Below, piece after piece: positions 6,161-8,735 of a stretch of 8,735 nt of DNA (position 1 is the first letter of the stretch; the number at the start of each line of letters is the position of its first letter). The notes below the pieces were generated by a model. The model saw only the letters and a program-made list of their open reading frames with translations, did no database searches and was not told where the DNA came from. The position numbers and the translations under genes were made by a program. The stretch is from Chloroflexota bacterium (GTDB lineage: Bacteria; Chloroflexota; UBA6077; JACQUR01), in the NCBI GenBank assembly GCA_016210245.1, contig JACQUR010000299.1, positions 1-8,735 on the forward strand, given 5' to 3'.

Positions 6161-8302
6161 ATGCTGATTCGCTACACTCGCTGGGATGGCACGCAGCACG
6201 TCCTGCCGCCGGACGCCGACGACCTGATGGACGCGCTCAGCGACGACCTGGTCGATGACGGCGACCTGTGGCGGGCGTTGCAGCGCCTGCTGCAGCAAGG
6301 CTTCCAGGACCGCGAGGGGCGGCGCCTGCCCGGGCTGCAGGACCTGCTCGAGCGCCTGCGCCGCCGCCGCCAGGAGCAGCTCGAGCGCTACAACCTGTCC
6401 GGGATCGTCAAGGACCTGCAGGACAAGCTGGAGCAGGTCAAGCAGACCGAGCGGGCCGGCATCCAGCGCCGACTGGACGAGGGCCGGCAGAAGGCCCGGA
6501 CGGGCGAGGTGCCGGAAGGGCTCCAGAAGACGCTGGAGCGGATGGCGGCCGAGAAGCAGCGCTTCCTGGACCAGCTCCCCGGTGACCTGGGCGGGCAGAT
6601 CAAGCAGCTCTCGGACTACGACTTCATGGACCCCGAGGCGCGGCGGCTGTTCCAGGAGCTGCTCCAGGTGCTGCAGCAGCAGCTCCTGCAGTCGCACTTC
6701 CAGGGCCTCCAGCAGGCCATCCAGGGCCTGACCTCCCAGGACCTCCAGCGCCTGCGCGAGATGATCCGCGACCTCAACCAGATGCTACGCGACCGCGCCC
6801 AGGGGCGCGAGCCGGACTTCGACGAGTTCATGCGCAAGCACGGCCAGTTCTTCCCGGGCGTGGAGAACCTGGACCAACTGCTGGAGCAGTTGCAGCGCCA
6901 GATGGTGCAGATGCAAGCGCTGCTGGAGAGCATGAGCCCGGAGCAGCGCCGCCAGCTCCAGCAAATGCTGGACGCGGCGCTGCGCGACGACCGGCTGCGG
7001 GGCGAGCTGGCGATGCTGGCCGCAAACCTGGCCGAGCTGCTGCCCAGACCGGGGCGGCAGCGCTATCCCTTCCAGGGCGACGAGCCGGTGACCCTCCAGG
7101 AGGCGATGCAGCTCATGGGCGACCTCCAGGAGATCGACCGGCTGGAGCAGCAGCTCCGCGGCGCCCAGGACGAGGCCGACCTGGCACAGTTGGATGCCAA
7201 CCAGCTCGCCCGCCTGCTGGGGGACGACGCGGCGGAGCAGTTGGAGCAGCTCCGCCAGGTGACCAGACAGCTCGAGGAGGCCGGCTACCTGGAGCGCCGC
7301 GGCAACACGCTGGAGCTGACCGCCCGCGCGATCCGCCGAATCGGCCACAAGGCGCTCCAGGACATCTTCCTCCAGCTCAAGCGCGACCGCTTCGGCCAGC
7401 ACGCGGCCGACTTCCGCGGCCAGGGCGTCGACCGCACCGACGAGAGCAAGAGCTACGAGTTCGGCGACCCCTTCCTGCTGGACCTGCGCGGCACCCTGTT
7501 CAATGCCCTGGAGCGCGAGGCCGCCGAGCAGCGGGCTACCCCTCACCCTGACTCTCTCCCAGGGGGAGAGGGAACCATCTCCCTCTCCCCCTGGGAGAGA
7601 GTCAGGGTGAGGGGAGAGGGAACCATCTCCCTCTCCCCCTGGGAGAGGGTCAGGGTGAGGGGTGAGGGAACCAGCGTGCGCCTCAAGCCCCAGGACTTCG
7701 AGGTCTACAAGACCGAGCTGCTCACCAGCTCGGCCACCGTGCTCATGCTGGACATGAGCCGCTCCATGATCCTGCGCGGCTGCTTCCTGGCGGCCAAGAA
7801 GGTGGCCATGGCCCTGAACGCGCTCATCAAGGGCCAGTTCCCACGCGACCGCCTGCACGTGATCGGCTTCTCCTACTATGCCAAGGAGCTCCAGGCCGAT
7901 GCCCTGCCAACGCTCACCTGGAACGAGTGGGTGTACGGCACCAACATGCAGCACGGCTTCATGCTGGCCCGCCAGCTCCTCAGCCGCGCCAGGAGTGCCA
8001 ACAAGCAGATCATCGTCATCACCGATGGCGAGCCCACCGCCCACTTCGAGGGCGGACGGGTAGAGTTCTCGTATCCGCCCACCCATCGCACCTACCAGGA
8101 AACCCTCAAGGAAGTGCAGCGCTGCACCCGCGACCGCATCCTCATCAACACCTTCATGCTCGAGCGCAGCTACTCCCTGATGAGCTTCGTCGAGCAGATG
8201 ACCCGCCTCAACCACGGCCGCGCCTTCTACACGACTCCCGACCGACTGGGCGAGTACATCCTGGTGGACTTCGTGAGGAACAAGCGGCGGATGGTGAGTT
8301 GA
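6161..8302 (+). CDS. Large VWA-domain protein, partner of the MoxR ATPase
   Basis: 713-residue cytoplasmic protein (no signal peptide or membrane segment seen). Residues ~1-430 are charged, Gln/Leu/Arg-rich and largely helical, with ARRLFQELLQVLQQQLLQ near 160 and MRKHGQFFPG near 224, as in actinobacterial and chloroflexotal VWA proteins found next to MoxR. The VWA domain covers ~520-713 with a complete MIDAS: D531-x-S533-x-S535, T594 in GTNMQHG, and D622 in ITDGEPTAH. It ends in LGEYILVDFVRNKR, as relatives do. The ATG at 6161 has ctggag 8 bases upstream. Residues ~460-505 are encoded by a palindromic repeat inserted in frame; they include two copies of EGTISLSPWERVRVRG and split NALERE from VRLKPQDFEVYKTE, which adjoin in relatives as I recall them. 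The family probably links ATPase action to a target through a bound divalent metal; the target is unknown. Confidence 0.9.
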   Translation: MLIRYTRWDGTQHVLPPDADDLMDALSDDLVDDGDLWRALQRLLQQGFQDREGRRLPGLQDLLERLRRRRQEQLERYNLSGIVKDLQDKLEQVKQTERAGIQRRLDEGRQKARTGEVPEGLQKTLERMAAEKQRFLDQLPGDLGGQIKQLSDYDFMDPEARRLFQELLQVLQQQLLQSHFQGLQQAIQGLTSQDLQRLREMIRDLNQMLRDRAQGREPDFDEFMRKHGQFFPGVENLDQLLEQLQRQMVQMQALLESMSPEQRRQLQQMLDAALRDDRLRGELAMLAANLAELLPRPGRQRYPFQGDEPVTLQEAMQLMGDLQEIDRLEQQLRGAQDEADLAQLDANQLARLLGDDAAEQLEQLRQVTRQLEEAGYLERRGNTLELTARAIRRIGHKALQDIFLQLKRDRFGQHAADFRGQGVDRTDESKSYEFGDPFLLDLRGTLFNALEREAAEQRATPHPDSLPGGEGTISLSPWERVRVRGEGTISLSPWERVRVRGEGTSVRLKPQDFEVYKTELLTSSATVLMLDMSRSMILRGCFLAAKKVAMALNALIKGQFPRDRLHVIGFSYYAKELQADALPTLTWNEWVYGTNMQHGFMLARQLLSRARSANKQIIVITDGEPTAHFEGGRVEFSYPPTHRTYQETLKEVQRCTRDRILINTFMLERSYSLMSFVEQMTRLNHGRAFYTTPDRLGEYILVDFVRNKRRMVS
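7539..7662. repeat. Palindromic repeat with 48-base tandem copy, in frame inside the VWA gene
   Basis: The 35 bases at 7539-7573 are the exact reverse complement of 7580-7614, with a 6-base loop (accatc). The right arm plus loop is then repeated: 7628-7662 copies 7580-7614 with one mismatch, period 48 bases (16 codons). The arms have the ccctcaccctgac / cagggggagagg style common in dispersed intergenic repeats of several high-GC bacteria. Here there is no stop codon in the gene's frame, so translation continues through it and yields a Pro/Gly/Arg-rich linker with a 16-residue tandem repeat. Confidence 0.93.
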
Positions 8303-8524
8303 TAAAGGGGCGTCAGGTTCTCTCGCCAGTCGAGCGATCGCTCATCGATCAGTCCGCGGATCGCCCAGGTCATCGAGCGGACGTTCGCGGTCCGGTAACC
8401 ATCCGCGATCCCTGGGGCGGGCGCTCCGGGCACACGGCTGGACGCCCCAGGTGCCGGTGGCCCAGGCGCGCGAGCGGGACGAACATCTCGGGGGAGTACG
8501 CGGACGCTCAGCTATAATCCAAGT
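8303..8524. other. Intergenic region without a supported gene
   Basis: This 222-base gap separates the VWA gene from the carboxylase gene. It holds a 9-bp dyad, cctggggcg (8411-8419) and cgccccagg (8443-8451), with a 23-base gap, and a 12-base perfect palindrome gagcgatcgctc (8332-8343). Neither has a T-run, so no terminator is called. No heptamer array occurs here, unlike the other gene boundaries. Short reading frames on both strands have no ribosome site or recognisable product. Confidence 0.6.
8513..8518 (+). promoter_or_regulatory. Consensus -10 box for a leaderless carboxylase transcript
   Basis: A perfect TATAAT ends 6 bases before the ATG at 8525, which puts the expected start point at or next to the A of the start codon. 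No purine-rich ribosome site lies between them, consistent with a leaderless mRNA. No good -35 hexamer is found 16-18 bases upstream and there is no TG extension, so the promoter may depend on an activator or on relaxed -35 recognition. Confidence 0.6.
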
Positions 8525-8735
8525 ATGGGCATCCTCGAGACCCGCGTCGACCCTTCTTCCGCCGAGTTCAAGGCCAACGCCGACTACAACCGGGGCCTGG
8601 TGGCCATCCTGCGCGAGCGCCTGGAACAGGTGCGCCAGGGCGGTGGGCGGGAGGCGATGGAGCGCCATCGCAGCCGCGGCAAGCTGCCGGCCCGCGAGCG
8701 GATCGAGCGGCTGTGCGATCCCCATACCCCGTTTC
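8525..8735 (+). CDS. Acyl-CoA carboxylase carboxyltransferase (beta) subunit, N-terminal fragment
   Basis: The first 70 residues of a biotin-dependent carboxyltransferase of the methylcrotonyl-CoA / propionyl-CoA carboxylase type, cut by the window end. This subunit moves the carboxyl group from carboxybiotin to an acyl-CoA, in leucine or odd-chain acid breakdown. Seen: ANADYNRGLVAILRERLEQV, a Gly-rich turn QGGGREAMERH, then RGKLPARERIERLCDP (~50-66), the signature that opens the crotonase-like carboxyltransferase domain. The pattern of a D/P-rich start followed by F-x-x-N fits the methylcrotonyl-CoA type better, but the substrate cannot be fixed from 70 residues. A biotin carboxylase subunit would be expected downstream. 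The ATG follows a consensus -10 box directly and has no ribosome site. Confidence 0.85.
   Translation, partial: MGILETRVDPSSAEFKANADYNRGLVAILRERLEQVRQGGGREAMERHRSRGKLPARERIERLCDPHTPF

Noticed and set aside
7539..7662. Frameshift or pseudogene in the VWA gene
   Set aside because: The inserted sequence keeps the frame and the MIDAS and C-terminus downstream are intact, so the gene is called functional.
6785..8215. Long open frame on the minus strand across the VWA gene
   Set aside because: Antisense to the VWA domain with intact MIDAS. The palindrome at 7539-7662 reads open on both strands, which helps explain its length.
8332..8343. HIP1-like palindrome (contains gcgatcgc)
   Set aside because: I noticed only this one copy in the window; HIP1 is defined by high frequency in cyanobacteria, so a single site in GC-rich DNA is not informative.
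8227..8433. Short minus-strand frame after the VWA gene (peptide with MTWAIRGLIDERSLDW)
   Set aside because: It looked slightly protein-like, but it has no ribosome site, overlaps the VWA gene end and matches no family I can name. A translated search of 8303-8433 would settle it.

Overview
The window is high-GC bacterial DNA (roughly two thirds G+C by eye) with five complete genes and the start of a sixth. Gene content (a HyuB-type protein, a CaiB-type CoA transferase, an acyl-CoA carboxylase subunit, and a MoxR ATPase paired with a VWA protein), together with many heptamer-based palindromic repeats between genes, best fits an uncultivated member of the Chloroflexota. That assignment is inference from style and family recall, not from a marker gene.

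Layout. (1) 1-177: leader with a candidate promoter and a palindromic heptamer array. (2) 178-3603, + strand: a two-gene operon. The first gene is a hydantoinase B / acetone-carboxylase-alpha-like protein with a C-terminal four-cysteine zinc ribbon; the second is a class III CoA transferase. They probably act in sequence on a carbonyl or cyclic amide substrate and its acid product. The usual HyuA partner is not in the window. (3) 3651-4430, - strand: a 2H phosphoesterase (2'-5' RNA ligase / CPDase-like), convergent with the CoA transferase and divergent from the next operon. (4) 4543-8302, + strand: a good sigma70-type promoter, then a MoxR-family AAA+ ATPase and a large VWA protein with an intact MIDAS motif. 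This is a classic ATPase plus metal-binding adaptor pair, acting on an unknown target. (5) 8513-8735: a consensus -10 box six bases before the ATG of an acyl-CoA carboxylase carboxyltransferase subunit (methylcrotonyl/propionyl type), cut by the window end and probably leaderless.

The most unusual feature is the repeat load. Four regions (96-162, 2398-2455, 3773-3807, 6020-6149) are tandem 7-base units of four unrelated sequences, most arranged as imperfect palindromes. Stop codons of neighbouring genes fall inside repeats. A separate palindromic repeat (7539-7662) sits in frame inside the VWA gene and adds about 45 residues just before the VWA domain. A further 135-base unit bounded by 13-base direct repeats seems to have lengthened the 2H phosphoesterase. 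No RNA genes, CRISPR array, transposase or phage genes were seen.
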